Positions 25,813 to 32,375 of a stretch of 39,817 nucleotides of DNA are shown here, one piece after another. The stretch is taken from the IMG/VR virus record IMGVR_UViG_3300036800_000137, positions 1-39,817 of that record, one strand, 5' to 3'. Under the pieces are notes generated by a model. The model searched no databases. It was given only the letters and a program-made list of their open reading frames with translations, and was not told the DNA's origin. Position 1 is the first letter of the stretch, and each line of letters starts with the position of its first letter. Position numbers and translations under genes: made by a program. The DNA is from a virus.

Positions 25813-26088
25813 ATGAAAACCTTCCTCAACATTGCAAAGTTCCTCCCCGTCATCATCAGCGGCGTTCTGACCGTTGAAGCCACCATCGAAGGCGAGGGCA
25901 AGGGCACGGCGAAGAAGCAGATCGTGCTCGACGCCATCCAGACCGCCGCCGAAGTGGGCGAATCCTTAAGCGATGCCGACGTCGCGCTGGCCAGCACCAT
26001 GATCGACAGGGCCGTGGGCGCCCTGAAAGCCACCGGCGTGTTCGCCTCGAAGGCCCCGGCCACTCCCGCCCCGACTCCCGCCAGCTAA
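25813..26088 (+). CDS. Small hypothetical phage protein (91 aa)
   Basis: The start ATG at 25813 is preferred over the longer upstream frame, which is the antisense of the membrane gene. The product begins MKTFLNIAKFLPVIISGVLT, then GKGTAKKQIVLDAIQTAAEV and MIDRAVGALKATGVFAS, ending Ala/Pro-rich. It resembles small phage proteins with an amphipathic N-terminus that have sometimes been listed as holin-like. I regard it as of unknown function. Confidence 0.7.
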   Translation: MKTFLNIAKFLPVIISGVLTVEATIEGEGKGTAKKQIVLDAIQTAAEVGESLSDADVALASTMIDRAVGALKATGVFASKAPATPAPTPAS

Positions 26089-26100
26089 ACCACCGCAACG

Positions 26101-26127
26101 GGCGCGCACGCGATTCGCGGGCGCGCC
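26101..26127. terminator. Long hairpin between convergent genes
   Basis: The arms GGCGCGC and GCGCGCC (7 bp), then an A/G mismatch, then CGCG pairing with CGCG around ATT, form a very stable hairpin. It lies between the plus-strand stop at 26088 and the minus-strand stop at 26129. It lacks a T-run on either side but probably blocks transcription in both directions. Confidence 0.6.
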
Positions 26128-26128
26128 G

Positions 26129-26320
26129 TCATCCCTTCCCCGCCCCGCCCGACCACACGAGCAGGCATACAACCGCCACATAGACCGCCGCGCCCGCCGC
26201 GTCGTTTACGCCGGGATACCCGCACGCGAGCCCGAAGGCGCGGAAGACGGCGGCGACGGCGACAGCCAGAGTCATTCCGGCTGCCCACATCACCATTCCG
26301 CCAAACGCGAGATATCTCAC
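26129..26320 (-). CDS. Small membrane protein (63 aa), minus strand
   Basis: The GTG start at 26320 overlaps the stop of the upstream minus-strand gene (GTGA). The product is strongly hydrophobic (MRYLAFGGMVMWAAGMTLAV, then AAGAAVYVAVVCLLVWSGG), with two likely transmembrane helices. With its neighbour it forms a two-gene membrane cassette, possibly a holin or spanin-type pair. No endolysin is recognisable nearby, so a lysis role stays speculative. Confidence 0.6.
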   Translation of the reverse strand: MRYLAFGGMVMWAAGMTLAVAVAAVFRAFGLACGYPGVNDAAGAAVYVAVVCLLVWSGGAGKG

Positions 26321-26514
26321 CGGCGCAGGAGCGGCGGATTCCGTTCCTCCAGCCGCACAATCCTGTCCTGGTGATCCTCCAGCTTGGACTCGATGCGGCC
26401 GAGCCGCGCGATGATGTCGTCAAGCCGCTTGTTCTGCGCCCACGCCGCGATCCAGATCGTGGCGACGAACGTGATCATGATGGGCAGCGCCACCGAGAGA
26501 AACTGCTGCAGCAT
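26317..26514 (-). CDS. Membrane-anchored coiled-coil protein, minus strand
   Basis: The start ATG at 26514 is preceded by a good GAGGTGA. The 65 residues open MLQQFLSVALPIMITFVATI with one transmembrane helix, followed by NKRLDDIIARLGRIESKLED and HQDRIVRLEER, a clear coiled coil. A longer upstream frame is all arginine codons and is rejected. The layout resembles small phage lysis-cassette proteins and the plus-strand gene at 579-887. Confidence 0.7.
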   Translation of the reverse strand: MLQQFLSVALPIMITFVATIWIAAWAQNKRLDDIIARLGRIESKLEDHQDRIVRLEERNPPLLRR

Positions 26515-26524
26515 CGGATTCACC

Positions 26525-26728
26525 TCACCCTCCCTTCTTCTTCGCCGCCTTCTTCGCGCCCGCCTTTTTCGCGTTCGCCCATCGCGCCTGAACGGCTTTG
26601 CGCGCCGCATCGCTGCGTTCGGCTTTCGTCATGTTCTTCGCGCGCGCCTTCCCGCCCTTTCGGCCGGCCTCGGTCACGTTAACCAAAACGTGCTGTTCCT
26701 GGGCGGCATCACCGTTCTTAGCTGCCAT
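26525..26728 (-). CDS. Small basic GG-motif protein, minus strand
   Basis: From ATG 26728 the 67-residue product has VNVTEAGRKGGKARAKNMTK, then AERSDAARKAVQARW and a Lys/Ala tail. The GRKGGKARA pattern followed by A-K-A-ARW is a common small-protein module of unknown role, probably nucleic-acid binding given its charge. A paralogue with GRLGGQQRAN lies at 34950-35168. It is transcribed away from the operator-rich region at 26729-26902. Confidence 0.7.
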   Translation of the reverse strand: MAAKNGDAAQEQHVLVNVTEAGRKGGKARAKNMTKAERSDAARKAVQARWANAKKAGAKKAAKKKGG

Positions 26729-26902
26729 GCATCCAATTTTACCGTACGCTTCCGCTACGTAGCTTTCAAGTACTATGGCAAAAATCAGTACCCGCCAAAT
26801 CGTGCATACGTATGCGCTACGTATTGACATACGAAGGTGCTACGTATAGACTGTAAATGTAAGCAGTCGGGCGCGACGAAAAACACGCGGGAGAAACAGA
26901 CG
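26729..26902. promoter_or_regulatory. Divergent control region with repeated GCTACGTA
   Basis: This AT-richer gap separates the minus-strand cluster from the plus-strand operon. GCTACGTA occurs at 26754-26761, 26816-26823 and 26839-26846, and a perfect palindrome GCATACGTATGC lies at 26804-26815. The second and third copies flank the -35 box of the plus promoter, and the first lies in the minus-strand leader. This is the layout of operators for a repressor or activator acting on both directions. Confidence 0.65.
26824..26852 (+). promoter_or_regulatory. Sigma-70-type promoter of the nuclease operon
   Basis: A perfect TTGACA (26824-26829) is followed by 17 bases and TAGACT (26847-26852), four of six matching TATAAT. 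It points to the ATG at 26903. The spacer contains one GCTACGTA copy, so a protein bound there would block polymerase. Confidence 0.65.
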
Positions 26903-27256
26903 ATGTACCGGGACGCAGAAACACTCGATTACGAACTGATGAGCGAAGACTACGACGCCGAGTTCGACGCCGCGCGCGAGCGCGAAGAGGCCGAAGCGCG
27001 CGAACAGGAGAGAGAGGAAGCGGAAGCGCAGGATGCGCCCGCGTCCGTCCTCGCCCTGCTCGCCTGGAACGAAGAGCTGCTGCACGATGACACGGTTGAG
27101 TTGACGGCCGCGGCGCGCAAGGAACTCGCCGCGCTGATTCGGGCGGCCAGGGCCGTTGCGGGCGCAGGGGCAGCACCCCCCGCGCCCGCGGTTGTGAGTC
27201 AGGAAACGAAACCCAGCAAGATTTCAGGGATGAGTGTAACGCGGAGGGCGGCATGA
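26903..27256 (+). CDS. Acidic hypothetical protein (117 aa), first gene of the nuclease operon
   Basis: The ATG at 26903 has GGGAGA upstream and is the first gene behind the TTGACA promoter. The product is very acidic (ELMSEDYDAEFDAAREREEA, then AREQEREEAEAQ), with a helical segment VLALLAWNEELLHDDTVEL and AARKELAALIRAARAV. It ends with an ATGA overlap. Such acidic early proteins can mimic DNA or inhibit host proteins, but nothing here proves that. Confidence 0.7.
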   Translation: MYRDAETLDYELMSEDYDAEFDAAREREEAEAREQEREEAEAQDAPASVLALLAWNEELLHDDTVELTAAARKELAALIRAARAVAGAGAAPPAPAVVSQETKPSKISGMSVTRRAA

Positions 27257-27861
27257 GCCCCGCCACCCAGACCGGCGGCGCGGTCAAATTCCAGACCAAC
27301 ATCCCCGAGATCGTCAGTCTCGCGTTCGCGGACGGCCGCGAAGTGACGAGCCAGTTCTCGGGCGATCAGGTGATGTTCACGCTCGACGACGGCCGCAAAC
27401 TGTACCTCGCGCCGTTCGTCGCGGACAGGATCCGCGCGGCGGGCGTTCGCGCGCACGAGCCCTTCGAGATCTGCAAGCGGGAAGTCGCGCAAGGCAACCG
27501 GCGCACGGTGGAGTTTCAGATTCGACCGCTGACGGGAGGACGTAGCCCTGTCCAGCCGAGCCCGGCAGCGGCCGCGCCACAGTACCAGCCACAGGGTAAC
27601 AGCCAGGACCTGACCCGACAGCTCGAGGACAGCATCGCGAAGGCGCAGGCGGCGCGCATGCCGCCCCCGCCGGCGACGGCGCCCGACACTGGCCTCGCCG
27701 GAACGCTGGCGGCGAGCGGGAAGGCGGCGGTTGACGCTGTGCTCGAGATCGAGAAGCACGCGCGCGAGCGCGGACTGACGGATTTCGCTTTCGGCGCGGA
27801 CGCGGTCGAGCGGTTCGCGGTGACGCTGTTCATCGAACTGAACCGGAGGGGCTCACGATGA
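27253..27861 (+). CDS. Hypothetical early protein (202 aa)
   Basis: The N-terminal 100 residues look beta-rich (KFQTNIPEIVSLAFADGREV, then FSGDQVMFTLDDGRKLYLAP), followed by a Pro/Gln-rich linker and a helical C-terminus with AVDAVLEIEKHARERGLTDF and VERFAVTLFIELNRRG. It is coupled to both neighbours by ATGA overlaps. Its position just before a RecB-type nuclease suggests a DNA-binding partner, but I recognise no family. Confidence 0.75.
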   Translation: MSPATQTGGAVKFQTNIPEIVSLAFADGREVTSQFSGDQVMFTLDDGRKLYLAPFVADRIRAAGVRAHEPFEICKREVAQGNRRTVEFQIRPLTGGRSPVQPSPAAAAPQYQPQGNSQDLTRQLEDSIAKAQAARMPPPPATAPDTGLAGTLAASGKAAVDAVLEIEKHARERGLTDFAFGADAVERFAVTLFIELNRRGSR

Positions 27862-28733
27862 GCCCCGTACTCGTGTTCGATCGCGACGCGCCGGCCGCGA
27901 AGGGCGCGCGCGTCGAGGCGCGGATGCAGCAGGCACGGGAACTGCGCGCGCCGCGTACAGAAGTGTACGGGCCAGCGATCCCCGCCGTACTCAGCCCGAG
28001 CAGCCTCAACGAATTCGCGCAGACGTGCCAGGTCCGCTGGTTCTACCGCAAGGTGCTCGGATTGCCCGAGCGCCGATCGGCCCACCTGGGACTCGGCAGC
28101 GCGGTCCACCACGCCATAACCGAGAACTTCCGCCAGAAGATGCACACCCGCGAAGACCTGCCCACCGCGGGCGCAGTCGCATTGTTCCGCGATGCGTGGG
28201 CGCGGGAACTGGACCAGATCACGCTCGAGAAGGGCGACGACGCGGCCGACATGAAGGAAGCGGGCGAAGTGATGACGCGCCTCTACATGGAGCGCGCGGC
28301 CCCGCAGATCGAGCCCGCCGCGGTAGAGAAGCGCGTCGAAGGCGTGATCGGCGGCGTGCCCGTGCAGGGGTACATCGACGTGCTCGACGTGCACGGGACC
28401 ATCATCGACCTCAAGACCGCGAAGCGCGCCACCGGGCAGGCGCCCGCGGGTTATCGCAATCAGGTGGCCACCTACGCCATGCTGGAGCCCGGCGCGAACG
28501 GGAAGGCCCGGCTGGATACCCTGACCAAGGGCAAGACGGTCGACCTGAAGCCGACGACCATCGCCATCACCGACAGCGACCGCCACCACACCACGCGCCT
28601 CTACTCGATCGCGCGGGAGCAGATGGCCTCGGGAGTTTACGCGCCGAATCGAGCGGCCAACCTCTGCAGCCGCAAATACTGCAGCTTCTGGGAGCGATGC
28701 ATGGCCGATTACGGCGGCGAGGTGAAGCGATGA
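27858..28733 (+). CDS. RecB/Cas4-type PD-(D/E)XK exonuclease
   Basis: The 291-residue protein has SPSSLNEFAQTCQVRWFYRK near the N-terminus, the GLGSAVHHAI motif, then the catalytic core GYIDVLDVHGTIIDLKTAKR, in which Asp and Asp-x-Lys are the metal-binding residues. A conserved Gln helix follows (YRNQVATYAMLEP). Cys in TCQ plus three C-terminal Cys in LCSRKYCSFWERC can form a 4Fe-4S cluster, as in Cas4 and AddB nucleases. Phage members probably serve recombination or DNA end processing. There is no CRISPR array or other cas gene nearby, so it is not part of a CRISPR system. Confidence 0.88.
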   Translation: MSPVLVFDRDAPAAKGARVEARMQQARELRAPRTEVYGPAIPAVLSPSSLNEFAQTCQVRWFYRKVLGLPERRSAHLGLGSAVHHAITENFRQKMHTREDLPTAGAVALFRDAWARELDQITLEKGDDAADMKEAGEVMTRLYMERAAPQIEPAAVEKRVEGVIGGVPVQGYIDVLDVHGTIIDLKTAKRATGQAPAGYRNQVATYAMLEPGANGKARLDTLTKGKTVDLKPTTIAITDSDRHHTTRLYSIAREQMASGVYAPNRAANLCSRKYCSFWERCMADYGGEVKR

Positions 28734-28894
28734 TCCCGGCGCGCGACTACGAGCTGCGCGCCGCGGAACTGCACGGGCGGCTGTTTCGCGTGCTGATGGG
28801 ATGTATCTATGCCGCGGCTGTCGCGTACGCCCTCGATTCCGCCTGGCGCCTGCTGGGCGCATTCACAGCCGCGATCGGAGGGGCGCTGAGATAG
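28730..28894 (+). CDS. Small membrane protein (54 aa)
   Basis: ATG at 28730 overlaps the nuclease stop (ATGA). The product is MIPARDYELRAAELHGRLFR, followed by one hydrophobic stretch (VLMGCIYAAAVAYALDSAWR, continuing LLGAFTAAIGGAL). It is the last gene of the operon before the terminator at 28971. Confidence 0.6.
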   Translation: MIPARDYELRAAELHGRLFRVLMGCIYAAAVAYALDSAWRLLGAFTAAIGGALR

Positions 28895-28970
28895 CCGCCG
28901 GAAAGATCGCCCGCGAAAGGCGACCATAAGGTAACGCAGTACCTCATTGTGATTGTTCCTCAATGCAGAA

Positions 28971-28997
28971 CCCGCCGGGCGCGCCGGCGGGTTTTTT
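28971..28997 (+). terminator. Strong intrinsic terminator
   Basis: Arms CCCGCCGG and CCGGCGGG pair perfectly around GCGCG, followed directly by six T (28992-28997). This is a textbook rho-independent terminator for the 26903-28894 operon. It lies ten bases before the recombinase start, so that gene must have its own transcription or rely on read-through. Confidence 0.93.
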
Positions 28998-29007
28998 AAT
29001 TGAACGC

Positions 29008-29643
29008 ATGCCACAACAACAACTGAACGCCGCCATGTACCTGCGCGTCTCGACCGACAAGCAGGACCACGCCATGCAGGCCACGGAGCTGAGAGAATTC
29101 GCCGGCCGCATGGGCTGGACCCTCCACGAATACGCGGACAAGATCAGCGGCACGAAGGCGCGGCGCCCCGGCCTCGACCGGCTGATGCAGGACGCGCGCA
29201 TGAAGAAGATCGACATCGTCATGGTCTGGAAGCTGGACCGCTTCGGCCGAACCCTGCGCGACCTCGTCGATAACATCCTCCAGCTCGACACATGGGGCGT
29301 GCGCTTCCTGGCCGTCACGCAATCGATCGACACCGACCAGAAGAACCCGACGTCCCGGCTGCTGCTGCACATCCTCGCGGCCGTGGCGGAATTCGAGCGC
29401 GAGCTGATCGTGGGCAGGGTGAAGGCCGGCCGGAAGCAGTATGAGACCGACTATGCGGCCGGCCGCGTGGGCAAGGAGACGCAGAGCCGCAGCGGGAAGA
29501 ACCTCGCGCCCCACCGGCCGCAGAAGATCTTCCGGCGCGACCGGGCCGCGGAGATGAAGGCGGCCGGCATGAGCCTGCGCGCCATCGCGCGCGAGCTGGG
29601 CGTCCCCCATACGACTGTCGCGGACGCGCTCCGATCCAGATAA
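29008..29643 (+). CDS. Small serine recombinase (resolvase/invertase type)
   Basis: The 211-residue protein has the catalytic segment AAMYLRVSTDKQDHAMQ (nucleophile Ser in RVS), then ISGTKARRPGLDRLMQDAR, VMVWKLDRFGRTLRDLV and AAVAEFERELIVGRVKAG. It ends in a helix-turn-helix (GMSLRAIARELGVPHTTVAD). Length and domain order match small resolvases and invertases, not large serine integrases. The ATG at 29008 is chosen because the longer frame would begin inside the terminator. No strong RBS is visible. It could resolve multimers, invert DNA or integrate the genome. A 26-bp near-palindrome 117 bases downstream is a candidate crossover site. Confidence 0.93.
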   Translation: MPQQQLNAAMYLRVSTDKQDHAMQATELREFAGRMGWTLHEYADKISGTKARRPGLDRLMQDARMKKIDIVMVWKLDRFGRTLRDLVDNILQLDTWGVRFLAVTQSIDTDQKNPTSRLLLHILAAVAEFERELIVGRVKAGRKQYETDYAAGRVGKETQSRSGKNLAPHRPQKIFRRDRAAEMKAAGMSLRAIARELGVPHTTVADALRSR

Positions 29644-29960
29644 ACCCGGGTAAGTCAGCCCCCAATTTTCCCGCTCCCAGGGCAGCCTGTACGGAAAGCC
29701 GTCGCGAAACGCCCCCCTTTTCGGCCCAAAACAAGGGAGTTACCCAGGCCCATTCCGCTGTACGCAAAGTTCGAACTTTTCGTACGGATTTCGCGCGCAA
29801 ACCACGTGTTTTCACCGAGATATAACAAATATGTGATGTGCCGCCGCGCTTCACCGGCGCGCAACCAGCCACGTATCCCGACAGGAAAGGCCCCCGGAAA
29901 CTTTCGCGCGGCGGCGCGCCCCGCGCCGGAAACGCGAGCGCCGGCGGCCGATTTCCATGT
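29644..29960. other. Intergenic region after the recombinase (317 bp)
   Basis: No convincing gene was found on either strand. The region contains the 26-bp near-palindrome at 29760-29785 and an AT-rich patch with TATAAC at 29821-29826, a possible -10 box without a clear -35. A long minus-strand frame here is judged a GC-driven shadow. Confidence 0.6.
29760..29785. repeat. 26-bp near-perfect palindrome, candidate recombination site
   Basis: The left half GTACGCAAAGTTC and the right half GAACTTTTCGTAC are reverse complements with one mismatch. The central dinucleotide is CG. Crossover sites of serine invertases and resolvases are about 26-28 bp imperfect palindromes with a 2-bp core, and a serine recombinase gene ends 117 bases upstream. 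It could alternatively be an operator. Confidence 0.55.
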
Positions 29961-30251
29961 TTGGACCACATCACGGAAACACTCGAAAAAGAAAAGGCCT
30001 ATTTGGCCGACATGCAAGCCGCCCAGCATTGCAAGGGTGAGGCGCGGGGCGCCGCGCAGGGCGCCATCGGGTACGGCATGAACACGCCCGCACCGTGCGA
30101 CGTCGCCGTGGTGCTGGAGGCCGCCGCGTTCGTCGCGGTCACCCTCGATAACTTCGTGCGGCCGTATGCCGTGCAATCGCGCCCGCTGTCGCGCGCCGAG
30201 AAGATGGCGGCGCTGCACGCGGCGATCGCGGCGTACGAGCGCCTCTGGTGA
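29961..30251 (+). CDS. Hypothetical phage protein (96 aa)
   Basis: A TTG at 29961 gives a product starting LDHITETLEKEKAYLADMQA, with GYGMNTPAPCDVAVVLEAAA and SRAEKMAALHAAIAAYERLW. The longer frame upstream is arginine-rich and lacks conservation-like character. It ends with a GTGA overlap with the next gene. Function is unknown. Confidence 0.55.
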   Translation: MDHITETLEKEKAYLADMQAAQHCKGEARGAAQGAIGYGMNTPAPCDVAVVLEAAAFVAVTLDNFVRPYAVQSRPLSRAEKMAALHAAIAAYERLW

Positions 30252-30592
30252 GGGAATTACCGCGTTACCGCTGCCACAAGGAAGTGCGGGCGCTCAAGAT
30301 CAAAGCCGTCGTGCTCCCGTCGCCGCCACCATTTACGCGCCCGGTCTGCAAGGGCGCGATCATGCTTGGATCGGCCTGCGGGCTTTGCGAGCGATGCCAG
30401 TGGGAACGCGTCAGCTCGCGCTACGGCGCTCGCCTTCTCCCTGAAGATGAGCGCGTCGTGCCGGTAACAGTCGGACCGGAATACCTCTTGAAGCACAAGC
30501 CGCAGCCCGGCGGCTATTACGTGCTCTACGAGGACGGGTACGAGAGCTTTAGCCCTGCTGCTGCGTTCGAGGAAGGCTACGCCCGCATTTGA
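30248..30592 (+). CDS. Conserved phage hypothetical protein (114 aa)
   Basis: The product has RYRCHKEVRALKIKAVVLPS, then CGLCERCQW, and a conserved C-terminus HKPQPGGYYVLYEDGYESFS followed by PAAAFEEGYARI. From memory this C-terminal pattern is very widespread among tailed phages, with no assigned function. It starts at a GTG overlapping the preceding stop. A minus-strand frame with a Tat-like start converges on its 3' end. Confidence 0.82.
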   Translation: MRELPRYRCHKEVRALKIKAVVLPSPPPFTRPVCKGAIMLGSACGLCERCQWERVSSRYGARLLPEDERVVPVTVGPEYLLKHKPQPGGYYVLYEDGYESFSPAAAFEEGYARI

Positions 30593-30643
30593 CCCGCCGG
30601 CCATCGCGCTGGCGATCGCGCCGAGGAAGCCGCGGCGGTTCAC
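30593..30643 (-). pseudogene. Orphan Tat-signal start, probably a truncated gene
   Basis: A GTG at 30643 overlaps the stop of the minus-strand gene 30640-30987 (GTGA) and encodes MNRRGFLGAIASAMAGG, a convincing twin-arginine-like signal start. Beyond about 17 codons the frame runs antisense through the well-supported plus-strand gene ending at 30592. It looks like a second Tat-signal gene whose body was lost. It could also be a genuine antisense overlap. Confidence 0.35.
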
Positions 30644-30987
30644 GCGAGGGACCTCCGCGCCTTCCAGTAAGTGGTGATCAAGTCGTGATCGAAATAGTTC
30701 GGATCTGTCGAGAGCCGCAACATGCTCCCGTTTGCCTTGGCAGCCGTGACGAGACAGGTCGTGCCCCTATAGCGAACGTGGTCGCCCGGTTTGTAGAACG
30801 AGGCATGGCCGGCGACCCAGATGATGCGCGAATCGGGAAGGTCGAGCGCCACAAACTCATCCCAGGTATCAAGCTGCGGAGGCCCCGGGATCGAGATCAG
30901 CTTCGCGCCCGGCACCCATAAGAGGCGCTCCGGATCGAGCGCGGCCGCGGCGAGCAGCGAGCCGAGGAACGCGCGACGGGATGGCAT
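30640..30987 (-). CDS. Tat-signal phage protein (115 aa), minus strand
   Basis: The product starts MPSRRAFLGSLLAAAALDPE, a twin-arginine signal, followed by RLLWVPGAKLISIP and a compact domain with LDLPDSRIIWVAGHASFYKP and TYWKARRSLA. Proteins with SRR-FLG plus LDPERLLW occur in many phage genomes and their role is unknown. An exported or surface role, such as superinfection exclusion, is possible. It is on the minus strand within a plus-strand gene cluster, like a moron. Confidence 0.75.
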   Translation of the reverse strand: MPSRRAFLGSLLAAAALDPERLLWVPGAKLISIPGPPQLDTWDEFVALDLPDSRIIWVAGHASFYKPGDHVRYRGTTCLVTAAKANGSMLRLSTDPNYFDHDLITTYWKARRSLA

Positions 30988-31298
30988 GCAACGATGATCG
31001 CGTGAAGAGTTTCGGGAAGCTACTATGCAGGTTTGAGCTTCATCGGTGGAAGTTCCTGGGCATTGAGCCTATACCGTCTATCGTAGAGTGCGGACGCGCC
31101 GCCGGCGACGCGCCCGCACCGAGAGCAGGCTTCACACGAAGAAGCGCGGATCCGCCGCGCGCGGGTTGCCGCCATCCATCATAGGTGGATACGTGACACT
31201 TGCGCCCCGCGCGCGCGGATCCGCCGCGCGCGGGTTGCCGCCATCCATCATAGGTGGATACGTGACACTTGCGCCCCGCGCGCGATATCTTTCCTTGG
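30988..31298. other. Intergenic region with tandem repeat (311 bp)
   Basis: The first 150 bases show no gene or clear promoter. The rest is taken by the 69-bp tandem repeat. An Arg-rich plus-strand frame running through it is open only because the repeat unit is a multiple of three. Confidence 0.55.
31144..31281 (+). repeat. 69-bp tandem repeat, two copies
   Basis: 31144-31212 and 31213-31281 are identical by eye. Each unit contains a small hairpin, ATCCATC-ATA-GGTGGAT (one G-U pair in RNA). Complete identity suggests a recent duplication. It could be a duplicated leader or regulatory hairpin ahead of the genes starting at 31299 and 31418. Confidence 0.9.
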
Positions 31299-31532
31299 AT
31301 GACGGAACAGACCCAGGTACTCAGGCAGGTGCGGAGCGCGCTGAACCGCGCAAGGAGGGCGCTCGAAAACATTTCGCGTGCGGAGGCGCGGCTCCGAAAC
31401 TATGCTGGTATCGAGCCATGCAGTGGACCGAGTACCCCCCCGGCGAGCCCCTGCGCGGCGCCGTGCGCGCCGCGATCGAGGAGGCGAGCCGCGAACCCCT
31501 CGGCGCGACCGATCCCCTGCCCGACGAGCTGA
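31299..31532 (+). CDS. Possible small protein upstream of and overlapping the next gene
   Basis: ATG at 31299 encodes MTEQTQVLRQVRSALNRARR and ALENISRAEARLRNYAG, a plausible amphipathic helix. It then runs 115 bases out of frame inside the better-supported gene at 31418, where the translation is Pro/Arg/Ser-rich. Either only the first 40 codons are meaningful or the frame is spurious. Confidence 0.3.
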   Translation: MTEQTQVLRQVRSALNRARRALENISRAEARLRNYAGIEPCSGPSTPPASPCAAPCAPRSRRRAANPSARPIPCPTS

Positions 31533-31693
31533 TCGCGGTAACGCAGATCGAAGGCATCAGCCTCAACCTGCTTCGGACGTGGATCTACAGCCACCATCCC
31601 GAGGCCTGGAGCGCGCCGGCGTTCGTGCGCTGGGCGCGCGGGATCGAGCGGGCTGCGCAGGAGTTGCGCGCGAGAGGCGAGGCGCGAACGTGA
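31418..31693 (+). CDS. Conserved-looking phage protein (91 aa)
   Basis: From ATG 31418 the product reads MQWTEYPPGEPLRGAVRAAI, then LGATDPLPDELIAVTQIEGI, SLNLLRTWIYSHHPEAWSA and FVRWARGIERAAQEL. The Trp-rich helical pattern looks authentic, and it ends in a GTGA overlap with the next gene. The longer frame upstream reads through the tandem repeat and is rejected. Function is unknown. Confidence 0.65.
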   Translation: MQWTEYPPGEPLRGAVRAAIEEASREPLGATDPLPDELIAVTQIEGISLNLLRTWIYSHHPEAWSAPAFVRWARGIERAAQELRARGEART

Positions 31694-32091
31694 CGCGCGA
31701 GGAGATGGAGCGTGCGGGCGTTCGTGCGCTGGTCGCTGGAGCTTTAGCTCGAAACCGAGCTGGCCAGGGAGGGAGGCGGGACGTGATCGGCTCTCGTGCG
31801 CTGGAGATTGGGGCCGAAGTACGAATCAGGTGCGGCGACGGCCGCGTGGAAACGATGAGGATCATCGATATCGAGGACGGCCTGGTCATTTTCTCGCGGA
31901 TCGGACGGGGTTGTGCACGCGGGCGCTGGTGGATGCCATACCAATCTGTGAAAGAGCAGGCGGAGCTTATCCATGCGCCCGCGCCGGCCGCGGAGGCGCG
32001 GCCGAAAAGGGCGGCGCAAAGGAAGCCGTCGGCAGAGGCGCGGCCGAAAAGGGCGGCGCAAAGGAAGCCGTCGGCAGAGGCGCGGCCGTGA
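31690..32091 (+). CDS. Hypothetical protein with a repeated basic tail
   Basis: GTG 31690 overlaps the previous stop. The core (about residues 30-90) is beta-rich: LEIGAEVRIRCGDGRVETMR, then IIDIEDGLVIFSRIG and WWMPYQSVKEQAELI. The C-terminus is two copies of a 14-residue unit EARPKRAAQRKPSA plus a partial third. Lys/Arg/Ala tails of this kind bind nucleic acid in many small proteins. It ends in a GTGA overlap with the next gene. Confidence 0.6.
   Translation: MTREEMERAGVRALVAGALARNRAGQGGRRDVIGSRALEIGAEVRIRCGDGRVETMRIIDIEDGLVIFSRIGRGCARGRWWMPYQSVKEQAELIHAPAPAAEARPKRAAQRKPSAEARPKRAAQRKPSAEARP
31993..32088 (+). repeat. 42-bp tandem repeat in a coding tail
   Basis: Two exact 42-bp units (31993-32034, 32035-32076) and a 12-base partial copy encode the Lys/Arg-rich C-terminal tail of the preceding gene. 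The unit is 14 codons, so copy-number change keeps the frame. Confidence 0.9.
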
Positions 32092-32375
32092 GCCCGCCGA
32101 AGATTGAAGTGCGCGACGCCCTCGAAATCCAGCACGCGCACGACACGCTGCTGGCGCTGATCACCGGCGCGCTGCCGAAGCTCGCAATCGATCCGGAGAC
32201 GAGAAGCCGGATTATGATCACCTGCGACGTGCTTTGCTGGGTTCTTAAACACGACCATAACCAGGCCTTCGCCGAGAACCTCGCGGGCCTTCGCGAGCAG
32301 ATCCGCGAAGCGGGTTATCGTGAGCACCAGCTCCCCTATCCGATGACCGGCGGCGTTCAGGGGCCTGTGCAATGA
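32088..32375 (+). CDS. Conserved phage hypothetical protein (95 aa)
   Basis: The product has ALEIQHAHDTLLALITGALP, RSRIMITCDVLCWVLKHDHN and FAENLAGLREQIREAGY. The QHAHD and DVLCWVL-HD motifs are recognisable from many phage genomes, with no known function. GTG start and ATGA end overlaps show coupling on both sides. Confidence 0.78.
   Translation: MSPPKIEVRDALEIQHAHDTLLALITGALPKLAIDPETRSRIMITCDVLCWVLKHDHNQAFAENLAGLREQIREAGYREHQLPYPMTGGVQGPVQ

Noticed and set aside
29655-30218. Long minus-strand frame of 187 codons beside the recombinase
   Set aside because: It is antisense to better-supported plus-strand genes and crosses the 26-bp palindrome. Long open antisense frames are expected at this GC content.
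31144-31281. Possible CRISPR-like repeat
   Set aside because: Only two directly adjacent 69-bp copies with no spacers, and no cas genes. The Cas4-like nuclease at 27858-28733 is a common phage exonuclease type.
31088-31417. Upstream extension of the gene at 31418 through the tandem repeat
   Set aside because: The extension is Arg-rich and open only because the repeat length is a multiple of three. The conserved-looking part starts at ATG 31418.
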